Shown here piece by piece: positions 32,244 through 40,514 of a DNA stretch of 52,067 bases. The stretch comes from a virus. The stretch's first letter is position 1. Each line of letters begins with the position of its first letter. The translations under genes and the position numbers were made by a program. The notes below the pieces were generated by a model, which did not search any database, was not told where the DNA came from, and was given only the letters and a program-made list of their open reading frames with translations. The stretch spans positions 1-52,067 of the IMG/VR virus record IMGVR_UViG_3300008450_000054; one strand, 5' to 3'.

Positions 32244-32815
32244 ACTCTAACCAATCCAACCCCCGCCTGATAGAGATACTGGCGGAGGAATTTATCAAAA
32301 AGTATAGTATTCGACAATCCACCATTGAGTCTTGTATCGAGGATATGAGTACGGATGAGTCGTTCAGATTAAGCCACCATGTAGCCCTCTCCGCCATGCA
32401 GAGGGCGGTGGAGGAACGGGATGTCGAGTGGAAAAGGCGTTATGAAGCCGTTAATATTGAACTTGATTACATCAGAAATAAATTTTCTGATATGAAGTTT
32501 AATGAGTGTGATATAAAAAAAGCAATGGAGTATAGTGCGACTGCACAAAGAGAACAGATTAGATATGGAACAACTAATAAAACACACAAAAAATATATCC
32601 AATCTATCTCTGAAAATAAAAATAACGAAAGCAAATTATATGTATCTAAGTCAGACGAGTCAAATGAATGTCTGATCGCAGAGATTCGTCACCTTCGCAC
32701 CGAGTTGGAGAGGGTGAAGAGGTATGCCGTACATACATTAGATTGCGGTATCATTGGCGGAAAAGATGACTGCACCTGCGGACTAAAAACGGAAGGAGGC
32801 GGAGATGGGAAATAG
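32240..32815 (+). CDS. Hypothetical cassette protein, C-terminal Cys motif
   Basis: A 191-residue helical protein. LIAEIRHLRTELERVKR is a coiled coil, followed by HTLDCGIIGGKDDCTCGL, a Cys pattern found at the end of many short phage proteins and possibly metal-binding. Both ends are GC-rich and the middle AT-rich, suggesting that conserved end modules were joined to a variable centre. Confidence 0.6.
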   Translation: MNSNQSNPRLIEILAEEFIKKYSIRQSTIESCIEDMSTDESFRLSHHVALSAMQRAVEERDVEWKRRYEAVNIELDYIRNKFSDMKFNECDIKKAMEYSATAQREQIRYGTTNKTHKKYIQSISENKNNESKLYVSKSDESNECLIAEIRHLRTELERVKRYAVHTLDCGIIGGKDDCTCGLKTEGGGDGK

Positions 32816-33011
32816 ATTACGAAGATTAACTAAGAGGATTTTAGGGTGGTTATTAATGTTTCATGTACCGTCTATAATAGGGATAATTCAAGCTAATTTT
32901 AGTGGCATACCATTAGTAGAAGGTTATATAGCTGGTATAATTGTATCATCATTTATATTTGGAATGGTACTTACAGCATTTGGTGTTTTTTGGTTACTAA
33001 CCTCGGATTAA
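32805..33011 (+). CDS. Small two-pass membrane protein
   Basis: A 68-residue protein: basic start (MGNRLRRLTKR), then two hydrophobic segments (about 13-30 and 41-64). Preceded by GGAAGGAGGCGG, a strong Shine-Dalgarno. It may be the last member of the cassette. Confidence 0.5.
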   Translation: MGNRLRRLTKRILGWLLMFHVPSIIGIIQANFSGIPLVEGYIAGIIVSSFIFGMVLTAFGVFWLLTSD

Positions 33012-33036
33012 TCACTACGATAAACTAAGGAATAAT

Positions 33037-33207
33037 ATGGAAGTATTTGCTAAATTAATTGTATTTGGAGCAATATCATTCTCTGTTTATTATATAATTT
33101 CACACTATACCAAAACATCGGTACAGGTTAAAAAGACATTATATGATAAATATAGGTATAATATTGAGAACAACAAATTTAAACCCAAAGTCGATGAAAA
33201 TGCTTAA
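33037..33207 (+). CDS. Small membrane protein (56 residues)
   Basis: MEVFAKLIVFGAISFSVYYIISHY... has one transmembrane helix near the start and a basic tail. It has no strong Shine-Dalgarno and is AT-rich like most of the phage, so it lies outside the foreign cassette. It overlaps the next gene by 14 bases. Confidence 0.45.
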   Translation: MEVFAKLIVFGAISFSVYYIISHYTKTSVQVKKTLYDKYRYNIENNKFKPKVDENA

Positions 33208-33541
33208 AGAGAGACTAAAAGTAGCTTATGCTGCTTACAAGAGAGGTTCATTATTACCTGAAAATAACTCACCTTGTATAATTCAACATGATGATTCTGA
33301 CGGATCATTTGCAGAATGTTTATTCATTACAAATAGTAGGAGAGAGGTTTTATCTAAAATGGTTGCAGAAAAATTTTCTCAACCAACTCCTTATACTCAA
33401 TGGGCTAGATTATACAATGAAATAAGTGTAAATCTCTATCATCCTAACGAGTTATTGTATGTATCGCATGTAGGCTCTTTATGGTGTTTAAAACATCAAT
33501 TAGCTCAAATAGGTGTTATAATTGACATAACGAAAGCTTGA
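33194..33541 (+). CDS. Hypothetical protein before DNA polymerase
   Basis: The ATG at 33194 (MKMLKERLKVAYAAYKRG) is favoured, giving 115 residues; an in-frame start at 33143 would overlap the preceding gene more. Alpha/beta, no motif. Its stop overlaps the TTG start of the polymerase gene, suggesting coupled translation. Confidence 0.5.
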   Translation: MKMLKERLKVAYAAYKRGSLLPENNSPCIIQHDDSDGSFAECLFITNSRREVLSKMVAEKFSQPTPYTQWARLYNEISVNLYHPNELLYVSHVGSLWCLKHQLAQIGVIIDITKA

Positions 33542-34843
33542 TTTATTTTGTAGGTCAAAAAAGTCTGATAGATACTTATCCATCAGCAACGGTACAAGAG
33601 TGTATTGAATATTTTTCAAGCAAAAAATCAATTGCCTTAGATACTGAGACTCAAGGACGTAATCCACATAGTAAGAAAATACTTTCTTTACAACTAGGTG
33701 ATTCAGAACGTCAATATGTTATAGATTGTAGACATATTGATATACTACAATTTAAAGATCTTATAGAATCTAAACTAATATTAATACATAACGCTAAATT
33801 TGACTATAAATTTCTAAAACATGCTGGAATAGTTGTAGAAAATATATGGGATACAATGTTAGCAGAATGTGTTTTGTATTGTGGTTATGAATCTTATGGT
33901 TATGGATTGGCTGAATTAACTAGACGTTACGAAAATTATGTAATGTCTAAAGATACAAGAGGTGAATTCTTTAAACTAAGTGATGAGCCCTTTAGTGATG
34001 AGCAAATAAGGTATGCAGCTACTGATGTTATGTATTTACATAAGATAGCTGCAAAACAACACAACAAATTATCTGAGTATGGGTTATTGTATGCAGCTAA
34101 TTTGGAATTTAACGCAGTAAAAGCTTTATCTGATATAGAATATAATGGTATTCTATTAGATAAGGATTTATGGTTAAGTAATACACGTAAGTATGAAGAG
34201 GATTTAAGACTCACAATAAAGAAACTAGACGAGATTGTTCTAAATGATCCTACATTAAAGGTTCATTACAGGGCATTAGGCATTTTAAACTTGTTTGACT
34301 ATGAAGAAAGACAGTTAGATATAAACTATTCTTCACCAATACAAGTTATGTCTTTACTTAATAAATTGGATATGTATCCACCTAATACAAATTCAAGAGA
34401 ACTTATTAAGTTAAAAGGCAAACATCCTATAGTAGAAACACTTGAAGAATATAGAGAGTATGCAAAAGTTATTTCTACATATGGTAAATCATTTCTTACT
34501 AATATTAATAAGGTTACAGGACGTATACATACAGATTTTTGGCAAGTCTTAAATACATATCGTATATCTTCTAATAATCCAAATTTACAAAATATACCAG
34601 CTACAAAAGAATTTAGAAATTGTTTTACTCCACGTAAGGGATATAAATGGGTTTCTATTGATTATAGTAGTCAAGAATTACGTTTAATGGCCGATTATTC
34701 TGAAGAACCTGGATTTATTGATGTGTTAAATAGAGGAGAGGATTTACATTGTTTTGCTGGTTCAATGATGTTTAAAAAACCAGTTACCAAACAAGATAAA
34801 GAGCTTAGAAATAAGGCTAAAACCATTAACTTCGGTAAACCGT
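33538..34843 (+). CDS. DNA polymerase family A, exon 1
   Basis: Starts at a TTG that overlaps the previous stop. Exonuclease domain: ALDTET (residues 33-38, Exo I), HNAKFDYKFL (Exo II), YAATDVMYLH (Exo III). Polymerase motif A is DYSSQELR at about 375. The exon ends inside motif B after INFGKP plus a single T at 34843. Joined to 36213-36745 it gives a 612-residue enzyme with INFGKPYGMGPPKLA restored. It is the phage replicative polymerase with proofreading. Without splicing the frame stops at 34893, in the middle of the O-helix, so splicing is needed for activity. Confidence 0.92.
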
Positions 34844-35107
34844 TGACAATCAATCAATTAGATTGTAAAAATGCGGCCTCATTACGTAAGTAATGTTGAA
34901 TAACTCAGAATATCGGTGAAACTCTAAAATAATATTTGAAGAAGGTGGTGGTTCGATTCCACATGTATAAATGCGGTGGGTAAGTTCGATTCTTACAAGG
35001 CGAGTGGGTACTGGGTATCAGCCAAAAAATTATTTGGTGTAGCCGTATTTATACTATTTTATATATTATGTAGACAATACCGAGGGATAGATTAATTAAT
35101 TTAAAAT

Positions 35108-35365
35108 ATGCAAATAGATAAGGAAGATTATGAATTTTTAAAATCAGCTTTACAAAGATTTCAAGAAATGATGTCTGATGATGAAAATGATGAACAAGAT
35201 AATAGTAAAGAAATTAATGTTTGTAAAAAATATATTTCTTTAATTAATAAGCCCGTAACGACTACCAATGAGCAACCTATAATAAAATGTAACCATTGTG
35301 GAACACGATATGTACAAGTAGCAGCTTGTTATTGTCATGGAACACCTTCTAAAAATGGATGGTAG
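35108..35365 (+). CDS. Intron-encoded small protein with CxxC and Cys/His motif
   Basis: An 85-residue protein in the P8 loop region of the intron. The first half is acidic and helical; the end has KCNHCGTRYVQVAACYCHG, a Cys/His-rich segment that could bind zinc. Homing endonucleases such as HNH or GIY-YIG are larger and no such signature is visible. It could be an intron-associated DNA-binding remnant. Confidence 0.55.
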   Translation: MQIDKEDYEFLKSALQRFQEMMSDDENDEQDNSKEINVCKKYISLINKPVTTTNEQPIIKCNHCGTRYVQVAACYCHGTPSKNGW

Positions 35366-35404
35366 GTTGATAGTATAGTCTGAACTGTAAATATAAAAAA
35401 AATA

Positions 35405-35986
35405 ATGAAATTAGAAACTTTACAACTTGATAAAGATAAAGTATTTTTTACATCTGATACACATTTCTACCACACAAATATTATAAAATATTGTGATAGA
35501 CCATTTAAAGATTCAGATGAGATGAATAAAGTACTGGTAGAAAATTGGAATAGGGTAGTACCTAAAGATGGTATAGTGTTTCATCTTGGTGACGTATCCT
35601 TAAATGGTACAAATTCTTTACATGATTTATTATTTTCATTAAATGGTGATATACATTTAATTAAGGGTAATCATGAAAGAGATGCCTTACGTAAAGGAAA
35701 AATACGAGAAAGGTGGGCAACTGTCTCAGATATTTTAGAAATATTTATTCCAGATGATGAAGTTACTTACAATAATCAACATTTAGTTTTATGTCATTAC
35801 CCAATGATAACTTGGAACGCTTCTCATAGAGGTTCTTGGCAATTATTTGGGCATGTACATGGTAAATTAACTGGGCATCATAAGTGTCAATTAGATGTAG
35901 GTGTTGATTTGCATAATTTTACTCCACTATCTTATCAAGAAGTAAAAGATATAGTTACATTACAAAATATGAAATTACAGAATTAA
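35405..35986 (+). CDS. Calcineurin-like metallophosphoesterase inside the intron
   Basis: A 193-residue phosphoesterase with all dimetal motifs: FTSDTHFYH (D-x-H), HLGDVS (GD), KGNHERD (GNHE), LCHYPM (H) and FGHVHG (GHxH). Such small phage phosphoesterases hydrolyse nucleotides, cyclic nucleotides or nucleic-acid phosphates; the substrate here is unknown. It lies after the P7 3' strand and before the 3' splice site, an unusual cargo for a group I intron. Confidence 0.85.
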   Translation: MKLETLQLDKDKVFFTSDTHFYHTNIIKYCDRPFKDSDEMNKVLVENWNRVVPKDGIVFHLGDVSLNGTNSLHDLLFSLNGDIHLIKGNHERDALRKGKIRERWATVSDILEIFIPDDEVTYNNQHLVLCHYPMITWNASHRGSWQLFGHVHGKLTGHHKCQLDVGVDLHNFTPLSYQEVKDIVTLQNMKLQN

Positions 35987-36018
35987 GCAGAAATGACTTA
36001 ATCTTAAATAAAAAATCC

Positions 36019-36192
36019 ATGGAAATTTTAAAAGTATATGAATATGAAGATACCCTTTATTCCTATAAAAAATTTGTTGTAGCTTCAAGTAAAGAGAAGG
36101 CTGACAAAATAGTTAAGGAAGATGAGTTAACATTTGTAAAAGTATACGACATAGTTGAAGGATTATCCTTTGAAGGTGGTGGGAATGGATAA
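36019..36192 (+). CDS. Intron-encoded small protein (57 residues)
   Basis: MEILKVYEYEDTLYSYKKFV... is a short alpha/beta protein starting 32 bases after the phosphoesterase gene and ending 20 bases before the 3' splice site. Its FVVASSKEKADKIVKE segment resembles small phage proteins of unknown function. No nuclease motif. Confidence 0.5.
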   Translation: MEILKVYEYEDTLYSYKKFVVASSKEKADKIVKEDELTFVKVYDIVEGLSFEGGGNG

Positions 36193-36212
36193 TTTATTTA
36201 AGTAACAAATTG

Positions 36213-36745
36213 ATGGAATGGGTCCTCCTAAACTAGCTGATACTCTTCAAATACCACTTGAAGAGGCTGAAGCCTTGTTTAAAGAGTACGCCCAAGCCTT
36301 TCCGAAGTTAAATGAATGGCTTTCAAAACAAGCTAGGTTTGGTAAAACTAATGGTTATATAAGATTACCTTCTCCACATAATGGTATAAGATGGTTTCCA
36401 CAATTGCCTGACGCAAAGAAAATGAGGGAATCAGATGATCCAAGTTGGAGAGATATCTTTATAATTGAAGGTAAAATAGAGCGAGATTCTATGAATACTG
36501 GCATACAAGGTGGTGGTGCAGTAATTTGTAAAGAGGCTCTAGTAGAAACAAGAGAATTGTTAAAAAACTATGATGGTTTAATGTTGCCACCAGTACATGA
36601 TGAACTTAACTTTGAAATAAGGGAAGATCAAGCAGAAGAATTTACACAGAAAGCCTGTAAAATAATGACAGAATGTGGAAATAAGTATGTTAAACATGTT
36701 AAAATGGAAGTTGAGGCAACAATAACCGATTATTGGACAAAATGA
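36213..36745 (+). CDS. DNA polymerase family A, exon 2
   Basis: Continues motif B with (TA)T-GGA-ATG-GGT: Y-G-M-G-P-P-K-L-A. It carries the rest of the fingers and palm; motif C is PPVHDELNFEI (HDE at about residue 564 of the spliced protein). The internal ATG at 36218 could give a 175-residue fragment but not an active enzyme. The stop overlaps the ATG of the kinase gene. Confidence 0.92.
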
Positions 36746-37236
36746 CAGAAAAACAAATTGTTATCCTATGTGGTATACCATGTAGTGGTAAAACACATTC
36801 TATAGGAGAGATAGTATCAAAATATCTCTCCTTAGTATGTGGAAACAAAGAATTAAAAGTATTATCTAAGGATCATATTAGAGATAGGTTTAGTTTAAAA
36901 TCATATGATTTTGAGTCTGAATCTAAGGTTACACAAATCTATGAAAGATTCTTAAATGAGGCTCTAGAAGATAAGAATGTATGTTCTATTATCTTAGATA
37001 ATACACATTGTTCTACAAAACAACTACGAAAACTAGTTAACAATTTTGAAAGGGATGGACACTATGTTAAAATTGTTTTCTATGATTGCTCACTAATTAA
37101 AGCTTATTATAGAAATATAGTAAGATTTATAGAAACTAAGGTTTGGACTCCTGTATCATTCATAAATAGAATGCATAAGAATTACAAATCTATAGAACAG
37201 GAAGAATTTGGTACATATATACTTGAATTAAAATAA
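36742..37236 (+). CDS. P-loop nucleotide/polynucleotide kinase
   Basis: The ATG at 36742 overlaps the polymerase stop (ATGA), so the product has 164 residues. Walker A is GIPCSGKTH near residue 11. VLSKDHIRDRF and IILDNTHCSTKQLRKLV match the acceptor-binding and Walker B regions of the T4 PseT-type 5' polynucleotide kinases and related AAA_33 proteins. No phosphatase domain. Likely role: end-healing of RNA or DNA, possibly repair of nuclease-cut tRNAs. No RNA ligase is seen nearby. Confidence 0.7.
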   Translation: MTEKQIVILCGIPCSGKTHSIGEIVSKYLSLVCGNKELKVLSKDHIRDRFSLKSYDFESESKVTQIYERFLNEALEDKNVCSIILDNTHCSTKQLRKLVNNFERDGHYVKIVFYDCSLIKAYYRNIVRFIETKVWTPVSFINRMHKNYKSIEQEEFGTYILELK

Positions 37237-37237
37237 A

Positions 37238-37675
37238 ATGGAATTAAATTCAAAATCTAATATTGCAAAATGGTATACTTATGTATATTCAACATACTTT
37301 CTCCCAGATAATTTTTGCGAATTTTTCTGGAAGTTGGTGTTAACAATTCCAATTGGGATATTGATGTTTCCATCAGGTTATTTTATTAAACGTGAATACC
37401 AAATTCCCTGTATAATAAAAGTTATTTTTAATATAGCTCTCCTATCGTTTACATTTGGATTAGTAGCACTTCCTATATATTTTAGTATAATAGATAGGAC
37501 AATAGAACCACTTATCCCACTTTTTATTTTTATACTTTTACTGTCTTCGATTTATATATTAATTAAAAATAAGGAAAGCCTTCAAAAAGAGTCAGAATTG
37601 AGTAAAATTTTAAAAGCTAAAATACATTCAATTAAACACAATTATTGTCCTAAAATCACTTGGAAAAATGATTAG
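37238..37675 (+). CDS. Multi-pass membrane protein
   Basis: A 145-residue protein with about three transmembrane helices (FFWKLVLTIPIGILMF, IKVIFNIALLSFTFGLVAL, LFIFILLLSSIYILI) and a basic C-terminal tail. It begins one base after the kinase stop. Unknown function. Confidence 0.55.
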   Translation: MELNSKSNIAKWYTYVYSTYFLPDNFCEFFWKLVLTIPIGILMFPSGYFIKREYQIPCIIKVIFNIALLSFTFGLVALPIYFSIIDRTIEPLIPLFIFILLLSSIYILIKNKESLQKESELSKILKAKIHSIKHNYCPKITWKND

Positions 37676-38009
37676 AACTGTAGATCCTGTAAGTGGAAAA
37701 AAGGTGGTTGTAAGATTTCAACATCTTATCAACTATAACTTCGGTAAACCAAAATCTGAAGAAATCGTAGATCGTAAAACTCCTGGCAAAACTGTCTGCA
37801 AAATCTATGTAGATGGAGTAGAGGAAACTATTGGCTATGGAGAGGCTGTACAATCAAAACATGACTTACAATTCAACCGTAAAGTTGGAGTAAGGATAGC
37901 TTTTGAAAGAGCTTTGAGTCATGCTAAAAAGTATGGTGAGTTAACTAACAAATCTACACGTCAGAGACTTTGGCAAGAATTCTTTGAAATGCGTGGAGGT
38001 AAATTTTAA
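37668..38009 (+). CDS. Basic, possibly nucleic-acid-binding protein
   Basis: A 113-residue basic protein, beta-rich first half (VVVRFQHLINYNFG, CKIYVDGVEETIG), helical basic second half (RALSHAKKYGELTNKSTRQRLW). Part of the overlapping gene run before the glutamine-amidotransferase-like gene. Family not recognised. Confidence 0.5.
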   Translation: MIRTVDPVSGKKVVVRFQHLINYNFGKPKSEEIVDRKTPGKTVCKIYVDGVEETIGYGEAVQSKHDLQFNRKVGVRIAFERALSHAKKYGELTNKSTRQRLWQEFFEMRGGKF

Positions 38010-38014
38010 AACCT

Positions 38015-38827
38015 ATGTCTAGAAAAATGAAACGTATTGGTATAGTAGGTTGGTCTACAGGTGATAATTCATTTGGAGTAACTAAAACTTACCTCGAATT
38101 TATAAATAAATTTGGTGAAGTAGTAATGCTTATGCCAAAACACGATCCAAAAGAGCAAAATCTAGATCTTCTTATCTTACCAGGTGGTGCTGATTTGAAT
38201 CCAAGTTCTAATAGACAGTTACCAGGATTTTATACTAGTAGTACAGATGTATTTAAACAAAGTTTCTATGATAACTTCTTACCTACATACATAGAAATGG
38301 GTACACCTATATTTGGTATATGTCTTGGTTTTCAAATGATCTGTTCATATTATGAGGAGTATTTGGATCAACACCTCCTCTATCACCCAGATTCACCTGG
38401 TAGGTGGGAAAAAGGTCATACTATTGTACCTATTACTGAGTATATAGATTCTAAAGTGGCTAGGGATATATTTGCTAAATATCCTACAATATTGTCAAAT
38501 TACAATGATGGTATGACTGTAAAAGGTACTGGTAAAAACGCTGAAAAGAACTATTTTGTCAATTCCCACCATCATCAAGGTGTACCAATTGACTCATTCC
38601 ATTCTAGATCTTTAGCACCACTATTTATATCTGATGATGGTACTGTTGAAATGGTAATGCATAAAAAACTACCTATTATAGGTGTTCAATGGCATCCTGA
38701 GGAATGGTATGATTCAGTAGCTCTAGAAGCTATAAAACTTCTTTTAAACTTTAAAAATGACACCAAAGAAGAGGGACGCTCTGTTTCTGAAGCAATGCCA
38801 GAAAGAGCTGAAAGTGTTGCGGGTTAA
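38015..38827 (+). CDS. Class I glutamine amidotransferase-like / gamma-glutamyl hydrolase (C26)
   Basis: A 270-residue triad hydrolase. LLILPGGADLNPSS, GICLGFQMIC (nucleophile Cys in the G-x-C-L-G elbow), FVNSHHHQG and GVQWHPEEW (catalytic His-Glu) match the C26/PuuD branch, which hydrolyses gamma-glutamyl bonds. In a phage it could act on gamma-glutamyl compounds such as folate polyglutamates, glutathione or gamma-glutamyl-putrescine. A gamma-glutamylcyclotransferase-like gene lies 1.3 kb downstream. Confidence 0.85.
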   Translation: MSRKMKRIGIVGWSTGDNSFGVTKTYLEFINKFGEVVMLMPKHDPKEQNLDLLILPGGADLNPSSNRQLPGFYTSSTDVFKQSFYDNFLPTYIEMGTPIFGICLGFQMICSYYEEYLDQHLLYHPDSPGRWEKGHTIVPITEYIDSKVARDIFAKYPTILSNYNDGMTVKGTGKNAEKNYFVNSHHHQGVPIDSFHSRSLAPLFISDDGTVEMVMHKKLPIIGVQWHPEEWYDSVALEAIKLLLNFKNDTKEEGRSVSEAMPERAESVAG

Positions 38828-39065
38828 ATCTCACGATTATGCAACAAATGAGGATGTACTATCTACATTTAAATTAGCCTCAAAATTAGGAAAAACATCA
38901 GCTAAAAAAGTACTACTTTTAGAAGTATCTAAAAAAGTTCTAAGACTTAGTGAATTATTAGATGGTAAAAAGCCTAAAAATGAGTCAATTGAAGATAGTA
39001 TTCAGGATTGTAGAAACTACTTATTCTTATTACAATGTGTCTTAAACGAAGATAAAAATGTTTAA
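38757..39065 (+). CDS. Nucleotide-modification-associated-like small protein
   Basis: A 102-residue helical protein. VKSHDYATNEDVLSTFKLA resembles the conserved core of small phage proteins grouped as nucleotide-modification-associated domain 1/DUF1599, probably MazG-like all-alpha folds. It shares 71 bases with the hydrolase gene in another frame. A role in nucleotide metabolism is inferred. Confidence 0.55.
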   Translation: MTPKKRDALFLKQCQKELKVLRVKSHDYATNEDVLSTFKLASKLGKTSAKKVLLLEVSKKVLRLSELLDGKKPKNESIEDSIQDCRNYLFLLQCVLNEDKNV

Positions 39066-39846
39066 AATTGATCTATTAAAAGAAATCTCCAAAAAAAGTG
39101 AGGAGTTAAAAAATAACAATGAATCTACTATTGTTAATCAGGTACAGTTACTACTGGAATCTGAAAACCAAAAAGACAAAGAACTGTTAAAAGCTGTTGG
39201 GTTAGGGCATCATATCATCGAGGCTGAAAATACTAAATCAGTAAATATTGAAAGAAAAACATTCTTTGATAAGTATGGAGATTTCCTTACAGAATCTCAG
39301 GTAGAAGATATAGCCTCAAAATACGGTCTTAAATGTTTACCTATTCATATGTATAAAGGTAATATATCTCCTACAGTTGCTGCAGATATAAAAGAATTTA
39401 TCAAAAAACACAATATCAATGAAGGTATGATAAATTCTGGTAATTTTAAAAATTGCCTATCTATATTAGCCCCAGCTAGTAACTTTACATTAAAAGTTAT
39501 ACCAAAAGATCTTGTCTTATTTTACAACCCCAATAAGTATAATAAGGATTTGGAAGATATATTTATCCCAGTTGCTAAATGGGGTAATGATTTTACATAC
39601 TTCAGAAGATTAGTAGGATTATTGTATAATTATCCATTTCCACTGTCTCTATTTTCTATATCTCTAGTAAGTGGAATTATAGCTTCTATCTTTGGTAATG
39701 TAGGAGTAAATGTATTTATTTTCATATTTTTAACAGCTTTCTTTATACTTAATTTCGTATCATTGGGAGACTCTCGTGGTGGAATGTACAATCATAAAGA
39801 TTCTGGAATTAATGATCCATTTGAACAGTTTAAAAAATACGCATAA
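39058..39846 (+). CDS. Membrane protein with cytoplasmic domain
   Basis: A 262-residue protein: the first 175 residues are soluble and charged, then come two adjacent transmembrane helices (FPLSLFSISLVSGIIASIF, VFIFIFLTAFFILNFV) and a short Gly-rich tail. No motif recognised. It overlaps its upstream neighbour by eight bases. Confidence 0.55.
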   Translation: MFKIDLLKEISKKSEELKNNNESTIVNQVQLLLESENQKDKELLKAVGLGHHIIEAENTKSVNIERKTFFDKYGDFLTESQVEDIASKYGLKCLPIHMYKGNISPTVAADIKEFIKKHNINEGMINSGNFKNCLSILAPASNFTLKVIPKDLVLFYNPNKYNKDLEDIFIPVAKWGNDFTYFRRLVGLLYNYPFPLSLFSISLVSGIIASIFGNVGVNVFIFIFLTAFFILNFVSLGDSRGGMYNHKDSGINDPFEQFKKYA

Positions 39847-40146
39847 ATGAAACAACTTAAAGCTTATATTATCGTATTTATTGTAGGTATGTTACTTATG
39901 AAATCTTTAGATTGGGTAACTCATGAAGATTATGTTAAACCTAACCATGAAGAATTACCTATTGATTTAAAAGAAAAGGAATATGTTCTTACTAGAGTAT
40001 TCCCAGAATTAAAAGGTACCTTAATTACCTACGATGTTGAAAAATTCTCAGAAAGTATTGATACAGTAAAAAGAGGATTTTTTCCATTTAAGGAAAGTTT
40101 TAAGGGGGAAGAAACTGTTAAGTATAGAGCTATTAAAAATAAATGA
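39847..40146 (+). CDS. Single-pass membrane protein
   Basis: A 99-residue protein with an N-terminal transmembrane helix (AYIIVFIVGMLLMKSLDWV) and a soluble 75-residue domain. It starts directly after the preceding stop, so the two membrane proteins are probably made together. Unknown function. Confidence 0.55.
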   Translation: MKQLKAYIIVFIVGMLLMKSLDWVTHEDYVKPNHEELPIDLKEKEYVLTRVFPELKGTLITYDVEKFSESIDTVKRGFFPFKESFKGEETVKYRAIKNK

Positions 40147-40514
40147 AATACATTGCAGTTTATGGTTCATTAAGGCCTGGTCATTATAACTTCAAAAGAT
40201 TTAATGATGTTTTTCCAGGCTTTATAAACCATATTGAAACACATAAAATTAACGGTTACAAACTCTACAATCTTGGAGCGTATCCAGCAGCTGTGGAATC
40301 AGGAGATTTAGATGATACTATTGAGGTAGACATCCTAGAAATCACTGATCCATATATATACAGTTCTATAAAAAATATGGAACTTGGGGCTGGTTACTAT
40401 GTTGAAGAAATTGATATATCCAATCATACATGTGAAATATTTCTAAAATATGAGGAAGATGTAAAACAAATAGGTGGAGAACTAGTAAAAAGCGGTAATT
40501 GGAACAATCTCTAA
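40143..40514 (+). CDS. Gamma-glutamylcyclotransferase-like protein (GGCT/AIG2 fold)
   Basis: A 123-residue protein opening with IAVYGSLRPGHYN, the YGSL substrate-loop signature of the GGCT fold, followed by DVFPGFINHIETHKINGYKLY and a conserved ...E.DILEITD. The fold releases 5-oxoproline from gamma-glutamyl amines. The usual catalytic Glu seems to lie in NMELGAGYY. With the C26 hydrolase upstream, the phage has two gamma-glutamyl enzymes. Confidence 0.8.
   Translation: MKYIAVYGSLRPGHYNFKRFNDVFPGFINHIETHKINGYKLYNLGAYPAAVESGDLDDTIEVDILEITDPYIYSSIKNMELGAGYYVEEIDISNHTCEIFLKYEEDVKQIGGELVKSGNWNNL

Larger units (their letters stand above)
34844..36212 (+). mobile_element. Group I intron in the DNA polymerase gene
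   Basis: The exon junction restores motif B exactly when the intron is cut after T34843 and after G36212, matching the group I rule (U before the 5' site, G at the intron end). Core parts: CGGTGAAACTCT (34914-34925) and GTAGACAATACCG (35070-35082) resemble the T4 td intron P4/P5 strands; AGATT (35089-35093) pairs with AGTCT (35378-35382) as P7, inside TAGTATAGTCTGAAC. GCGG (34873-34876) can pair with exon CCGT as P1. The intron carries three reading frames and no recognisable homing endonuclease. Confidence 0.88.

Noticed and set aside
34844-34893. Polymerase ending naturally at 34893 as a truncated protein
   Set aside because: The frame stops in motif B while the remaining fingers/palm sequence with motif C follows 1.37 kb later in the correct order and joins perfectly at group I splice sites.
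35108-36192. Homing endonuclease (HNH, GIY-YIG, LAGLIDADG) in the intron
   Set aside because: None of the three frames shows such motifs; the largest has clear phosphoesterase motifs.
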